DNA of 64,000 bases from Clostridium sp. 1001275B_160808_H3 (GTDB lineage: Bacteria; Bacillota; Clostridia; Clostridiales; Clostridiaceae), in assembly GCF_015550425.1 (NCBI RefSeq), contig NZ_JADNAT010000008.1, forward strand, positions 101,631 through 165,630, written 5' to 3'. The notes under the pieces were generated by a model. It did not search any database. It worked only from the letters and a program-made list of their open reading frames with translations, and was not told the DNA's origin. Positions within the stretch are counted from its first letter, which is position 1. The number at the start of each line of letters is the position of its first letter. The position numbers and the translations under genes were made by a program. This document shows, one piece after another, positions 56,140 to 64,000 of this stretch.

Positions 56140-57084
56140 CTATTTGCTTTCTAAAATAGCTAATGCTGCTGCACCTAAAACCCCTGCTTGATTACCTAAT
56201 ACAGCTTTTTCAACTTTACAGTGATTATAAATTGTCTTTAAGCATCTTCTTTCCATTTCATTCTCTATTTTATCAAATACAATCCTTCCAGCTTCACTTA
56301 CACCGCCACCAATAACAATTTTATCTGGATCAAATGTATTTGCCAAATTAGCAACAGTTATTCCTAAATAAGATAACGCATCATTTAATATGTCTTGCGC
56401 AACCTTATCCCCTTTTTCTGCATCTAAGAATACTTCCTTAGCAGTTACTTGTTCATAATTCTTTAGCGAAGTTTCTACTTTACTATCTACAGCTTCTTTT
56501 GCTCTCTTCATAATTGCAGTTCCTGATGCAACTGCTTCTGCACATCCTGTATTACCACATCCACATCTTGGGCCACCCTTCATAACAGTAGTATGTCCAA
56601 CCTCTAATGCATTTGATGTGCTTCCTCTAAATAAATTACCATTTATTATGGCTCCTCCACCTATTCCTGTACTTACAGTAATGAAAACCATATTCTTGCT
56701 TCCCTTGCCTGCTCCAAACATAAATTCACTTAATGTTGCTACATTTGCATCATTATCTAAATAAGTATCTAATTTATATCTATCTTTTATAGGTTGAACT
56801 ATATTGAAATTCTTAAATGGTAAATTAGGAGTATATACTATTAATCCTTTCTCCACATCTAAAGGTCCTGGAGATCCTATTCCTATTGCTTTAACTTCAT
56901 TTAAATCTGTGCCTTCTAGTACATCATCTATTGTCTTTAATAATTTTTCTAAAACTACACTTTCTCCTTTATGAGCTTCAGTTTTAACAGTAACTTCTTT
57001 TACTATAGATCCTTTTAAATCAACTAGCGCAGTGTATATTTTAGTTCCACCTAAATCAACACCAACTACATACTTTTTTTCCAT
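56140..57084 (-). CDS. ROK-family glucokinase
   Basis: 314 residues from ATG 57084, preceded by GGGGGAT. Phosphate-binding motif VGVDLGGTKIYTALVDL at the N-terminus, sugar-binding YLDNDANVATLSE with the catalytic Asp, STGIGGGAI, and the ROK zinc site GHTTVMKGG then CGCGNTGCAE. It phosphorylates glucose released in the cytosol by the GH13 enzyme and thus joins the alpha-glucoside operon; another hexose or N-acetyl sugar is possible. It precedes the GH13 gene by about 90 bases containing an operator. Confidence 0.92.
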   Translation of the reverse strand: MEKKYVVGVDLGGTKIYTALVDLKGSIVKEVTVKTEAHKGESVVLEKLLKTIDDVLEGTDLNEVKAIGIGSPGPLDVEKGLIVYTPNLPFKNFNIVQPIKDRYKLDTYLDNDANVATLSEFMFGAGKGSKNMVFITVSTGIGGGAIINGNLFRGSTSNALEVGHTTVMKGGPRCGCGNTGCAEAVASGTAIMKRAKEAVDSKVETSLKNYEQVTAKEVFLDAEKGDKVAQDILNDALSYLGITVANLANTFDPDKIVIGGGVSEAGRIVFDKIENEMERRCLKTIYNHCKVEKAVLGNQAGVLGAAALAILESK

Positions 57085-57245
57085 TTCAATCCCCCTAGAT
57101 ATAAATTTTATTTTGCTTCTCTCATCACGATAGACATAGTATATCATTTTCAGAAATTGTTTACAATAATTTAATTGCTTATTTTCGTTCAAAATTTCTA
57201 ATTATTTAAAATTATCTTTATTTTTCTTTAACATTTAAAGTTTTG

Positions 57246-57259
57246 TGCAACCGATTGCA
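57246..57259. promoter_or_regulatory. LacI-type operator upstream of the ROK kinase gene
   Basis: TGCAACCGATTGCA has perfect 5-base arms TGCAA/TTGCA. It lies between the LacI-family gene and the kinase gene and pairs with the site at 56080-56093. Confidence 0.65.
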
Positions 57260-57271
57260 TATAATTTAAAT

Positions 57272-58279
57272 TTATATCTTTTTTATCGATTCTCTTTCTA
57301 TTAATTTAGTATCTATTATATATGAATTCTTATTATTACTTTTCTCTTCTAACTTATTTATAATTAGTTTTGTAGCATAAAATCCTAACTCTTCAGCATT
57401 AATATCTACAGATGCTAATGGAGGATTTTGATATTCTGACATTGGTATATTATTAAATCCCGCAATGGATACATCCCTTATCCCAATGTCATTTAAAGCT
57501 TCTTGAACTCCAAAAGCTAACAGATCATCTGTAGCTACTATAGCAGTTGGCTTATTGCCATCTAAAATTCTATTTATAGCATAACTCCCGTTAATTTGTG
57601 TAAATTCTTCAGCTTCATATATTAAACTACTTTTTATCTCTATTCCATTATCCATTAATGCTTGCTTATAACCTCTTAGTCTATCTCTAGAAACATTTAA
57701 ATTAGCCTTTGCACCAACAAAAGCTATTTTCTTATGTCCATAATCTATTAGCATTTGCACTAAATCATACATAGCTTTTACATTATCATTATCTACCCAT
57801 AATACATTTTTTACTTCATCTGGCCTTCCTATAACTACAAAAGGAAATTCTATATCATTTAGGTACTTTATTGTATCATCATTTTCCTTAGAATTTAATA
57901 GACATATTCCATCAACCAAATTGCTATCTATAAATTTTCTAAACCATTCCTTATCATCTTTTCCTTCTTGCTTGAAAGCATACATTATATAATAATTTTC
58001 TTTTTGAGCATATATGCTTATTCCCTTCATCGCTTGTACAAAGAATGGATTTGAAAATATATCCTCTGCTTCTTTTGGTAATATTACAGCTAAAATTCTT
58101 GTTCTATTATTAGCAAGTCCTCTTGCAATTATATTTGGAGTATAATTTAACTTCCTTATTGCTTCATTTACTTTTTCCTTCGTTTTATCACTTATTTTAT
58201 GGCTATTAGATAATACCCTAGAAACTGTTGATGTTGCGACATTTGCTTCTCTAGCTACATCTTTAATTGTAACTTTCAT
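57272..58279 (-). CDS. LacI-family transcriptional regulator (MalR-like)
   Basis: 335 residues. The N-terminal helix-turn-helix TIKDVAREANVATSTVSRVL with hinge helix NYTPNIIARGLAN (about 3-60) is canonical. The periplasmic-binding-type sugar domain includes DGICLLNS, AFVGAKANLNVSRDRLRGY, IVATDDLLAFGVQEAL and VSIAGFNNIPMSEY. It heads the alpha-glucoside gene cluster, and two TGCAA-n-CG-n-TTGC operators lie downstream of it before the kinase and GH13 genes. It is most likely a maltose- or glucoside-relieved repressor of that cluster. Confidence 0.92.
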   Translation of the reverse strand: MKVTIKDVAREANVATSTVSRVLSNSHKISDKTKEKVNEAIRKLNYTPNIIARGLANNRTRILAVILPKEAEDIFSNPFFVQAMKGISIYAQKENYYIMYAFKQEGKDDKEWFRKFIDSNLVDGICLLNSKENDDTIKYLNDIEFPFVVIGRPDEVKNVLWVDNDNVKAMYDLVQMLIDYGHKKIAFVGAKANLNVSRDRLRGYKQALMDNGIEIKSSLIYEAEEFTQINGSYAINRILDGNKPTAIVATDDLLAFGVQEALNDIGIRDVSIAGFNNIPMSEYQNPPLASVDINAEELGFYATKLIINKLEEKSNNKNSYIIDTKLIERESIKKI

Positions 58280-58421
58280 CTTATCTTCCCCCTAACAAGT
58301 ACTTAATAAAATTATAGTATATTTTATATATAAAATAAATCTGATTCCCAATTATTATTTAATTAAAAATATTATACAACTCATTTTTTAAAGTTTAAGA
58401 ACTCTATATTTTTATAAAAAT

Positions 58422-58451
58422 AAAAAAGCACCTAACATTGTTAGATGCTTT
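58422..58451 (-). terminator. Terminator of the tRNA-Ser pair
   Basis: On the minus strand AAGCATCTAAC pairs with GTTAGGTGCTT (one mismatch), then T6. Confidence 0.82.
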
Positions 58452-58452
58452 C

Positions 58453-58543
58453 TGGCGGAGAAACCGGGATTTGAACCCGGGCGCCAGTTGCCCGACCTAC
58501 GCCCTTAGCAGGGGCGCCTCTTCAGCCACTTGAGTATTTCTCC
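58453..58543 (-). tRNA. tRNA-Ser (anticodon GCT)
   Basis: 91 bases on the minus strand, with the long variable arm typical of tRNA-Ser, anticodon loop CTGCTAA, T loop TTCAAAT, discriminator G and encoded CCA. It reads AGC and AGU. It follows a tRNA-Ser(TGA) by 24 bases and appears co-transcribed with it. Confidence 0.97.
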
Positions 58544-58567
58544 ACGTGCCTTCTATTGAAGTTTTTA

Positions 58568-58658
58568 TGGCGGAGAGAGTGGGATTTGAACCCACGGTAC
58601 CCGCAAAGGTACGCCGGTTTTCAAGACCGGTGCCTTAAGCCAGCTCGACCATCTCTCC
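58568..58658 (-). tRNA. tRNA-Ser (anticodon TGA), copy 1
   Basis: 91 bases on the minus strand, anticodon loop CTTGAAA, long variable arm, discriminator G and encoded CCA. Identical over its length to the copy at 58832-58922. Confidence 0.97.
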
Positions 58659-58682
58659 ATATTATGTCTTGCGACAAGTATT

Positions 58683-58711
58683 ATTATAGCAACCACTCTA
58701 TATATTGTCAA
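58683..58711 (-). promoter_or_regulatory. Consensus promoter of tRNA-Ser copy 1
   Basis: A perfect TTGACA (58711-58706), 17 bases, TATAAT (58688-58683). Confidence 0.85.
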
Positions 58712-58800
58712 TTATTATTTTAAACTTTTTTATTATTTTTATTATATAATAAATATTTAGTAAAATAATTTTTTAATGAGTTTCGCCTATATTTAATTTA

Positions 58801-58831
58801 AAATGCATCTAAGAAAACTTAGATGCATCTT
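58801..58831 (-). terminator. Terminator of tRNA-Ser copy 2
   Basis: AGATGCATCTAAG/CTTAGATGCAT stem with T-run on the minus strand, abutting the CCA end. Confidence 0.85.
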
Positions 58832-58922
58832 TGGCGGAGAGAGTGGGATTTGAACCCACGGTACCCGCAAAGGTACGCCGGTTTTCAAGACCGGTGCCTT
58901 AAGCCAGCTCGACCATCTCTCC
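58832..58922 (-). tRNA. tRNA-Ser (anticodon TGA), copy 2
   Basis: Identical to the copy at 58568-58658. It has its own promoter and terminator, 173 bases away. Confidence 0.97.
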
Positions 58923-58945
58923 ATATCTGTCTGACGACAAATATT

Positions 58946-58974
58946 ATTATAGCAATGAGATTGCTTGTTGTCAA
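58946..58974 (-). promoter_or_regulatory. Consensus promoter of tRNA-Ser copy 2
   Basis: A perfect TTGACA (58974-58969), 17 bases, TATAAT (58951-58946). The sequence after the -10 box also matches copy 1, so the duplication includes the promoter. Confidence 0.85.
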
Positions 58975-59166
58975 TTATAAATTTATATATTTTTTAATTA
59001 AATAATGAATCTAATAAAAAATAAACTCTTCTTTCTTCACTATCCACTAAAATTACTCTTAATTAGCCTAATAATAATTTAAGTATCTAATAGAATTAGA
59101 AAAATTAAATATATTATAAATAAAAATAATATATTTTAGATAATTTAATCTACCTTTAGAATAAAT

Positions 59167-59200
59167 AAAGGCTAAATACAAAATTATATATTTAGCCTTT
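59167..59200 (-). terminator. Terminator of serS
   Basis: AAAGGCTAAATA pairs with TATTTAGCCTTT, ten bases after the serS stop. Confidence 0.85.
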
Positions 59201-59210
59201 AAAATTAAAA

Positions 59211-60488
59211 CTATTTAATTACTTTCATGTTTCCCATGTAAGGTTGAAGTGCAGTTGGAATATTTATTGATCCATCCTCATTTAAGTTATTTTCTAAAAA
59301 TGCTATTAACATTCTTGGTGGTGCAACAACTGTATTATTTAATGTATGAGCAAAATATTTTCCATCTTTAGAATTTACACGTATCTTTAAACGACGGGCT
59401 TGTGCATCGCCTAGATTTGAACAACTTCCGACTTCAAAATATTTCTTTTGTCTTGGTGACCAAGCTTCAACATCTACTGACTTAACTTTAAGGTCTGCTA
59501 AATCTCCAGAGCAACATTCTAAAGTTCTAACTGGTATATCTAAAGAGCGGAATAAATCTACAGTATTTCTCCATAACTTTTCATACCACTCCATACTTTC
59601 TTCTGGTTTACATACAACTATCATCTCTTGCTTTTCAAATTGATGAATTCTATATACTCCTCTTTCTTCTATTCCATGAGCTCCCTTTTCTTTTCTAAAA
59701 CAAGGAGAATAACTTGTTAAAGTATGTGGTAATGAATCTTCAGGTAATATAGTATCTATGTACTTACCTATCATAGAATGTTCACTTGTTCCAATTAGAT
59801 ATAGATCTTCACCTTCAATTTTATACATCATAGCATCCATTTCAGCAAAACTCATAACACCTGTTACAACTTCACTACGAATCATGTATGGAGGAATACA
59901 ATAAGTAAATCCACGATCTATCATAAAATCTCTAGCATATGAAATTATTGCTGAATGAAGTCTTGCAACATTACCCATTAAATAATAGAATCCACTTCCT
60001 GCTACTTTTCTAGCACTATCTAAATCTAATCCACTTAACTTTTCCATTATCTCTGTATGATATGGAACTTCAAAATCTGGAACATTTGGTTCTCCAAAGC
60101 GTTCAACCTCTACATTTTCACTATCATCCTTACCAATTGGAACACTTGGATCAATTATATTTGGTAAAGTTAGCATTATTGTATTAACTCTTTCAGATAA
60201 TTCTGTTTCCTTAACTTCTAGCTCAAATAAGCTCTCTGAGTTTTCAGTTACCTTCTTTTTCATTTCTTCTGCTTCTTCTCTTTTTCCTTGAGCCATTAAA
60301 GCTCCAATTTGCTTTGAAAACTTATTTCTGTCAGCTCTTAAAGCTTCAGCTTGTTGTTTAGCTTCCCTAAGCTTTTTATCTAATTCTATTACCTCATCTA
60401 CTAATGGAAGTTTACTATCTTGGAACTTATTTTTTATATTCTTCTTAACTATCTCTGGATTTTCTCTTACAAATTTTAAATCTAACAT
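59211..60488 (-). CDS. serS: Seryl-tRNA synthetase
   Basis: 425 residues, class IIa synthetase. An N-terminal coiled-coil arm (about 30-105) contacts the long variable arm of tRNA-Ser. The catalytic core has LYLIGTSEHSMIGKY, motif 2 CFRKEKGAHGIEERGVYRIHQ and the late motif 3 region VVAPPRMLIAFLEN. AGGAGGT precedes the ATG. It is controlled by a T-box leader directly upstream, and three tRNA-Ser genes lie just downstream. Confidence 0.97.
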   Translation of the reverse strand: MLDLKFVRENPEIVKKNIKNKFQDSKLPLVDEVIELDKKLREAKQQAEALRADRNKFSKQIGALMAQGKREEAEEMKKKVTENSESLFELEVKETELSERVNTIMLTLPNIIDPSVPIGKDDSENVEVERFGEPNVPDFEVPYHTEIMEKLSGLDLDSARKVAGSGFYYLMGNVARLHSAIISYARDFMIDRGFTYCIPPYMIRSEVVTGVMSFAEMDAMMYKIEGEDLYLIGTSEHSMIGKYIDTILPEDSLPHTLTSYSPCFRKEKGAHGIEERGVYRIHQFEKQEMIVVCKPEESMEWYEKLWRNTVDLFRSLDIPVRTLECCSGDLADLKVKSVDVEAWSPRQKKYFEVGSCSNLGDAQARRLKIRVNSKDGKYFAHTLNNTVVAPPRMLIAFLENNLNEDGSINIPTALQPYMGNMKVIK

Positions 60489-60532
60489 TATGTATACCTC
60501 CTAATAATTTATATTTATTAATTTTTTTCATA

Positions 60533-60758
60533 AAAAAAGAACCTTTCCCCAAAATAAGGGACGAAAGATTCCGCGTTGCCACCCTAATTAATAGCAAAAT
60601 ATGCTATTCTCTTAAATAAATTTAACGGTTTAAGCCGTACTGCTCATCACAGTCCCTCCAAGGTGGATTCATAACATTTTACTATCGATTTACACCAACC
60701 ACCGACTCTCTTAAAATAAATATTGTTATTACTAGCCTCTTCAACAGTTTTATTTTAT
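60533..60758 (-). promoter_or_regulatory. T-box leader of serS
   Basis: On the minus strand: stem I starts with AAGAGAGTCGGTGGTTGGTG, a specifier region ATGAATCCACC (TCC would be a Ser codon), and the T-box/antiterminator core AGGGTGGCAACGCGG. The TGGC bulge matches the G-CCA end of tRNA-Ser. A terminator follows (TCTTTCGTCCCTT ... GGGGAAAGG then T7). Uncharged tRNA-Ser would turn serS on. Confidence 0.93.
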
Positions 60759-60842
60759 TATTCTTAATATATTATAAAAATATATATATGTCAATATTTT
60801 ACTAAGATGATTTATATATATTATTATACTTTTATATTTTAT

Positions 60843-61097
60843 TTATTCATCATATAAGTCCCTTGTACAAATTATATCAATTCCAGTATTAAGTATATTT
60901 TTACATATTAAACTTCCAGACTTAATTGGAACGCTAACATATATTCTTGCTAATACCTTAGATAATTCTATCCAGACTCCTTTATCAACTTTTTCGCTAG
61001 ACTTAACAGGAACAACTCTATATTTGTCACTTCCTTTTACCCTAACTATAGATGTAAATATATCCTTATTATCATCTTTATTTTGCAAATTAGACAT
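60843..61097 (-). CDS. DUF1667 protein, short form
   Basis: About 84 residues from ATG 61097 (AAGGAG eight bases upstream), overlapping the end of the FAD enzyme gene. The sequence RVVPVKSSEKVDKGVWIELSKVL and SGSLICKNILNTGIDIICTRDL matches the C-terminal part of DUF1667, but the usual N-terminal Cys-rich (CxxCPxGC) part is missing. Full-length relatives sit in operons with GlpA-like and NAD-dependent flavoproteins and may carry Fe-S; this short one cannot in the same way. Confidence 0.75.
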   Translation of the reverse strand: MSNLQNKDDNKDIFTSIVRVKGSDKYRVVPVKSSEKVDKGVWIELSKVLARIYVSVPIKSGSLICKNILNTGIDIICTRDLYDE

Positions 61098-62502
61098 CTC
61101 CAAACTCCTTTATTCTGCTTGAAATTACTTTAGAATTTTTAGAATCATCTACTATATCAGTAACCTTCTTATCCAATTCCCTTGCAAGTATATTTACAAT
61201 TTTTTCATAGCAATAAGAACCATGGCAACTTCCAAATCCAGATCCAGTCCTTCTCTTAACACCTTCTACTGTTCTTGCACCTAATGGTCTTCTTATACAA
61301 TCTACTATTTCGCCTTCTGATATATTATTACATACGCATATAATCTTTCCATATCTATTATCTAGTGAAATTATCTCATTAGCTTCTTTCTTACCAAGCT
61401 CTCTAAACTTATAGACTTCTCTTCTCTTATCTATAAAATTCTTTTTTAATGTACAGCTTAAATTATTTGCAATTGTATCACAAAGCATTTTTGCAATTGC
61501 TGGAGCTATTGTAATCTTTCCATAGTGAGTACCTGTTACTCTTATATATCCCTTATCTATTTCACTATCATCTATTAACATTGAATCCTTATTATAACTT
61601 TCTCTAAATAAATTATTAATATTATTCTTTTCTAAGTTCTTTAAAAGGCTATTAGCATATATTAAATTATCCTCTAAACTAGTTTTTTCAGTACTCTTTA
61701 TTCCTATTAACGAACCTGTAGTAGTTGTTGGTGTGCTTAGCACAAATGTATTTTTATCAAAGGTCTCTATTACTATCTTATTTAATTTATTTCTATAGTT
61801 ATCATCTACCAATAAGTAACTCATATTCTTAAAGTACTCTTCTTCACTTTCTAACTCTTTATCTTCAACCTTTCCATTTTCCCTTATATATATCTCATGC
61901 GGAATTGTATTTATTACAACCTTACAGGTAAACTTATTCTTATTAGTTGTTACTCTAAAACCTTTAGCTAAGTTTTGTATATTTAAAACTTCTTCTTCTA
62001 ACCTAAAGTTAACACCATTATCTGCTGCTACTTCAGCATAGGCAATTGCCAAGTCATAAGGTGCAACTATCCCTATATTTTCTGAATATAGACCTTTTTT
62101 TATATTAGGATTTATATTAGGTTCGATATCATATACATCTTTATCATCTATTAAATATACACCATCTATTCCTCGCCTTTTAGCTCTTTCATACATTTCT
62201 TCTAATTTTTTAACTCCATTTTCATCACTTACAACTCTTAAAGCTCCAATTTTCTTAAAAGGAACCTTAAACTTTTCACAAGTATCAAGCATTATTGAGT
62301 TCCCTATATACTCAAGTCCTGCCATTACATCATCCGATGTTTCAGATCCGTCATATACTATTGATGTATTTACAAATGATATATCATCTGCTATGTCATA
62401 ATCCCTTTCTATTAAAGCAATATTAAAATTATACTTTGAAAGTTCATAAGCAACTGAACATCCTATTATTCCTCCACCCAATATAAGAATATCGTAATCC
62501 AT
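61090..62502 (-). CDS. FAD-dependent oxidoreductase with BFD [2Fe-2S] domain (GlpA/LhgO family)
   Basis: 470 residues. The N-terminal FAD motif ILILGGGIIGCSVAYELS, a DAO-type body, and a C-terminal BFD-like domain with CVCNNISEGEIVDCI and GSCHGSYC (four Cys for an Fe-S cluster near 375-425). The family covers anaerobic glycerol-3-phosphate dehydrogenase and hydroxyglutarate oxidase-like enzymes. It is in an operon after HD and NiaR-type genes and before DUF1667; the NAD(P)-binding flavoprotein usually encoded between this gene and DUF1667 is absent. Confidence 0.85.
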   Translation of the reverse strand: MDYDILILGGGIIGCSVAYELSKYNFNIALIERDYDIADDISFVNTSIVYDGSETSDDVMAGLEYIGNSIMLDTCEKFKVPFKKIGALRVVSDENGVKKLEEMYERAKRRGIDGVYLIDDKDVYDIEPNINPNIKKGLYSENIGIVAPYDLAIAYAEVAADNGVNFRLEEEVLNIQNLAKGFRVTTNKNKFTCKVVINTIPHEIYIRENGKVEDKELESEEEYFKNMSYLLVDDNYRNKLNKIVIETFDKNTFVLSTPTTTTGSLIGIKSTEKTSLEDNLIYANSLLKNLEKNNINNLFRESYNKDSMLIDDSEIDKGYIRVTGTHYGKITIAPAIAKMLCDTIANNLSCTLKKNFIDKRREVYKFRELGKKEANEIISLDNRYGKIICVCNNISEGEIVDCIRRPLGARTVEGVKRRTGSGFGSCHGSYCYEKIVNILARELDKKVTDIVDDSKNSKVISSRIKEFGDV

Positions 62503-62522
62503 AATCTATTTCCTCCCATAGT

Positions 62523-63029
62523 CTATAATAAAAATCCCTTTTCTAACAACTCTCTCTTTATTGCCTCAATATCTTCTTTACTATCTGCTGCTATTGTATG
62601 AAGATGAATACCATTTGTTAAATTTGAAAGTGGCTTTGCATTTTTTCTTTTAAATTCATTTTCAAATTTATTTAAGTCATTTAAGTTTTTTATCATCAAA
62701 TTCCCTCTTATTTCTCCATAAAGAGGATGCTCAATAATAACATCTTCTATTATTCCACCATATTTAACTACTATTTCTAATTCCCTAATAGTTTTACTAC
62801 TATCATGATTGACAGCAATAATAGACTTAACTTTATTAATATTTTTATTATAGATATATCCATCAGGAGTAGCTATAATATTTTTACCTGCTGCTCTTAA
62901 TATGGCAATGTCTTTAACTATTATCTGCCTAGTAACACCAAATAAAGAGGCAAGCTCCGTTCCCTTAATGGCCTTGTTGCTTTCCACTAACATTTTCATA
63001 ATTTCTTCTCTTCTTTCTATAGAACTCAT
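62523..63029 (-). CDS. NiaR/YrxA-type niacin-responsive repressor (HTH-3H)
   Basis: 168 residues. A DeoR-like winged helix (about 5-55, AIKGTELASLFGVTRQIIVKDIAILR) is joined to a 3H domain with the conserved His residues in IIEHPLYGEIRG and NGIHLHTI, which bind metal and nicotinate. NiaR represses NAD biosynthesis or niacin uptake genes. Here it lies 20 bases upstream of an FAD oxidoreductase gene, not a known NAD gene, so its targets may be elsewhere. Confidence 0.9.
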   Translation of the reverse strand: MSSIERREEIMKMLVESNKAIKGTELASLFGVTRQIIVKDIAILRAAGKNIIATPDGYIYNKNINKVKSIIAVNHDSSKTIRELEIVVKYGGIIEDVIIEHPLYGEIRGNLMIKNLNDLNKFENEFKRKNAKPLSNLTNGIHLHTIAADSKEDIEAIKRELLEKGFLL

Positions 63030-63044
63030 AAATTCACCTCTTTA

Positions 63045-63548
63045 TTAATTTTTATCATCACACCTACTTATTATATTAAGTATCTCATTTTCCTTGATTT
63101 TATCTTTATTATGATGATATCTAATAACCTGCAAAAATTCTTTATCATAATCAAACCCTTTAAGAATATCCAATCCTATCTTAGGATGATTATAATATAT
63201 ATCTATTTGCTTTATATTATCATATTTTTTTATTTTCCCTTTAGTAGCCTTATCTAATAATACCACTACAGATTTCTCCATCAAACTCAAATGCTTTTTA
63301 CTTTTTCCCACATCATGCAAAAGTGCAGCTTTTCCTAACTTATATACGTCTATATCTATATCCAAATCATATTTCATTTTAATTGAGTCCTTGCAAACTC
63401 TTATACAGTGATGTTTATCATTATGCTTTAATTTATTAAAAATTTTAATTTCATCTTCGTTTAAAAATTCACTTATATACTTATAGTCTATCTCCTTAAA
63501 TAATGATGTAAATCCCCATATAAATTGTTTTACTCTATATAAAGCCAT
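63045..63548 (-). CDS. HD-domain phosphohydrolase
   Basis: About 167 residues from ATG 63548, with AAGGTGAT upstream. The HD-superfamily metal site is formed by HCIRV, ALLHDVGKSKKH and YYNHPKIGLDIL, with a final YHHNKD. It resembles short HDIG proteins found near clostridial tRNA and cell-cycle genes; the substrate (nucleotide or phosphoester) is unknown. It is the first gene of an operon with the NiaR-type regulator, 15 bases downstream. Confidence 0.85.
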   Translation of the reverse strand: MALYRVKQFIWGFTSLFKEIDYKYISEFLNEDEIKIFNKLKHNDKHHCIRVCKDSIKMKYDLDIDIDVYKLGKAALLHDVGKSKKHLSLMEKSVVVLLDKATKGKIKKYDNIKQIDIYYNHPKIGLDILKGFDYDKEFLQVIRYHHNKDKIKENEILNIISRCDDKN

Positions 63549-63642
63549 TTCTATCACCTTACCGCTTTAATTAACTTTATTTTATATAAAAATAATAACA
63601 TTATATATTTTTATTATCAATTATATATAATTTTATTAAAAA

Positions 63643-63672
63643 CAAAAAAAGCTACGATTAATATCGTAGCTT
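63643..63672 (-). terminator. Terminator of the rRNA operon
   Basis: AAAGCTACGAT/ATCGTAGCTTT with T7 on the minus strand, directly after tRNA-Ala. Confidence 0.9.
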
Positions 63673-63748
63673 TGGTGGAGGTAAAGGGATTCGAACCCTT
63701 GACCCCTTGCGTGCAAGGCAAGTGCTCTCCCAACTGAGCTATACCCCC
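63673..63748 (-). tRNA. tRNA-Ala (anticodon TGC)
   Basis: 76 bases on the minus strand: acceptor GGGGGTA, D arm GCTCAGTTGGGAGAGC, anticodon loop CTTGCAC, T loop TTCGAAT, A73 and encoded CCA. It follows 5S rRNA by 12 bases at the end of the rRNA operon. Confidence 0.97.
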
Positions 63749-63760
63749 ATAAAAAAATAA

Positions 63761-63876
63761 CCTGGCAATGTTCTACTCTCCCACACAGTCTCCCATGCAG
63801 TACCATCGACGCTGTAGAGCTTAACTTTCCTGTTCGGAATGGAAAGGAGTGTTTCCTCTACGCCATCATCACCAGA
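63761..63876 (-). rRNA. rrf: 5S ribosomal RNA
   Basis: About 116 bases on the minus strand, beginning TCTGGTGATGATGGCG and ending ACATTGCCAGG, whose ends pair; the conserved CATTCCGAACAGGAA loop is present. Ends are estimated to within a few bases. Confidence 0.95.
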
Positions 63877-63930
63877 TTTCAGAGTGTTCTCTGAAAATTG
63901 CACATGAATTAATTTTAAGCCTGTTTTTAT

Positions 63931-64000
63931 TGGTCAAGCCCTCGACCTATTAGTATCAGTCAGCTAAATATGTTACCACACTTACACCTCTGACCTATCA
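63931..64000 (-). rRNA. rrl: 23S ribosomal RNA, 3' end only
   Basis: The last 70 bases of 23S on the minus strand, ending with the conserved GACTGATACTAATAGGTCG and GGGCTTGACC. The rest of the gene lies beyond the window; 54 bases separate it from 5S. Confidence 0.95.

Noticed and set aside
58823..59005. A 60-codon plus-strand ORF containing WRREWDLNPR
   Set aside because: It is the antisense of a tRNA-Ser gene, a classic false ORF; the tRNA explains the sequence.
1..64000. Prophage, integrative element or insertion sequence
   Set aside because: No integrase, transposase, phage structural gene or terminal repeat was recognised. The window looks like chromosomal backbone with accessory genes.

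Overview
The window is AT-rich (gene-dense, short spacers, TTGACA/TATAAT promoters, GGAGG ribosome sites, many bidirectional hairpin terminators). It carries a CpI-type [FeFe] hydrogenase, AddAB, a serS T-box, a secreted chitinase and a 23S-5S-tRNA-Ala end. This fits a strictly anaerobic, sugar- and chitin-using Clostridium of the sensu stricto group; the species cannot be fixed from the sequence alone.

Layout. 1-2043: 3' part of a modular secreted chitinase. 2.1-9.3 kb: Qnr-like pentapeptide protein, ABC exporter pair, a decayed small secreted Cys-rich protein, ECF sigma/DUF4179 anti-sigma pair, orphan PAS histidine kinase. 9.3-13.1 kb: enoate-reductase-type flavoenzyme with its TetR regulator, then a Crp/Fnr regulator. 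13.3-16 kb: YjjG-like nucleotidase, DUF305 protein, serine hydrolase. 16.1-20.1 kb: PH-like membrane protein plus sigma factor, then an ABC-class ATPase with a small helical partner. 20.3-23 kb: hemolysin III, then a GntR/ABC exporter operon. 23.2-25 kb: NSS-family amino-acid transporter behind a remarkable leader. 25-29.5 kb: ABC-F protein, MATE pump plus acetyltransferase behind a candidate guanidine-IV riboswitch, Cof phosphatase. 29.7-43.8 kb: hydrogenase with Rex site, DUF1622, phosphatidylserine decarboxylase, RpiR regulator, GH4 glycosidase, an orphan DUF1887 (Card1/Can2-like) nuclease, FAD enzyme, tRNA-Arg, a second orphan kinase, DUF1189, L,D-transpeptidase, CCA-adding enzyme. 44-51.8 kb: acetyltransferase-addB-addA. 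51.9-58.3 kb: an alpha-glucoside operon (LacI regulator, ROK kinase, interrupted GH13, PTS EIICB, EEP-family hydrolase). 58.4-60.8 kb: three tRNA-Ser genes and T-box-serS. 60.8-63.6 kb: HD protein, NiaR-type repressor, FAD/BFD oxidoreductase, DUF1667. 63.6-64 kb: tRNA-Ala, 5S and the 3' end of 23S, all on the minus strand.

The most interesting discovery is the 280-base leader of the NSS transporter. It encodes a short peptide ending in a run of tyrosine codons. The RNA of those codons (region 1) can pair over 14 bases with region 2; region 2 can instead pair with region 3; and region 3 forms a terminator with region 4. This is the full logic of a trp-type ribosome attenuator, here apparently sensing tyrosine for a tyrosine transporter. 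Other notable items are the guanidine-IV candidate, two related GC-rich palindromes (one inside a coding region), twin palindromes between divergent genes, an in-frame UGA in a CxxC motif, a single nonsense codon in the GH13 gene, and paired LacI-type operators.
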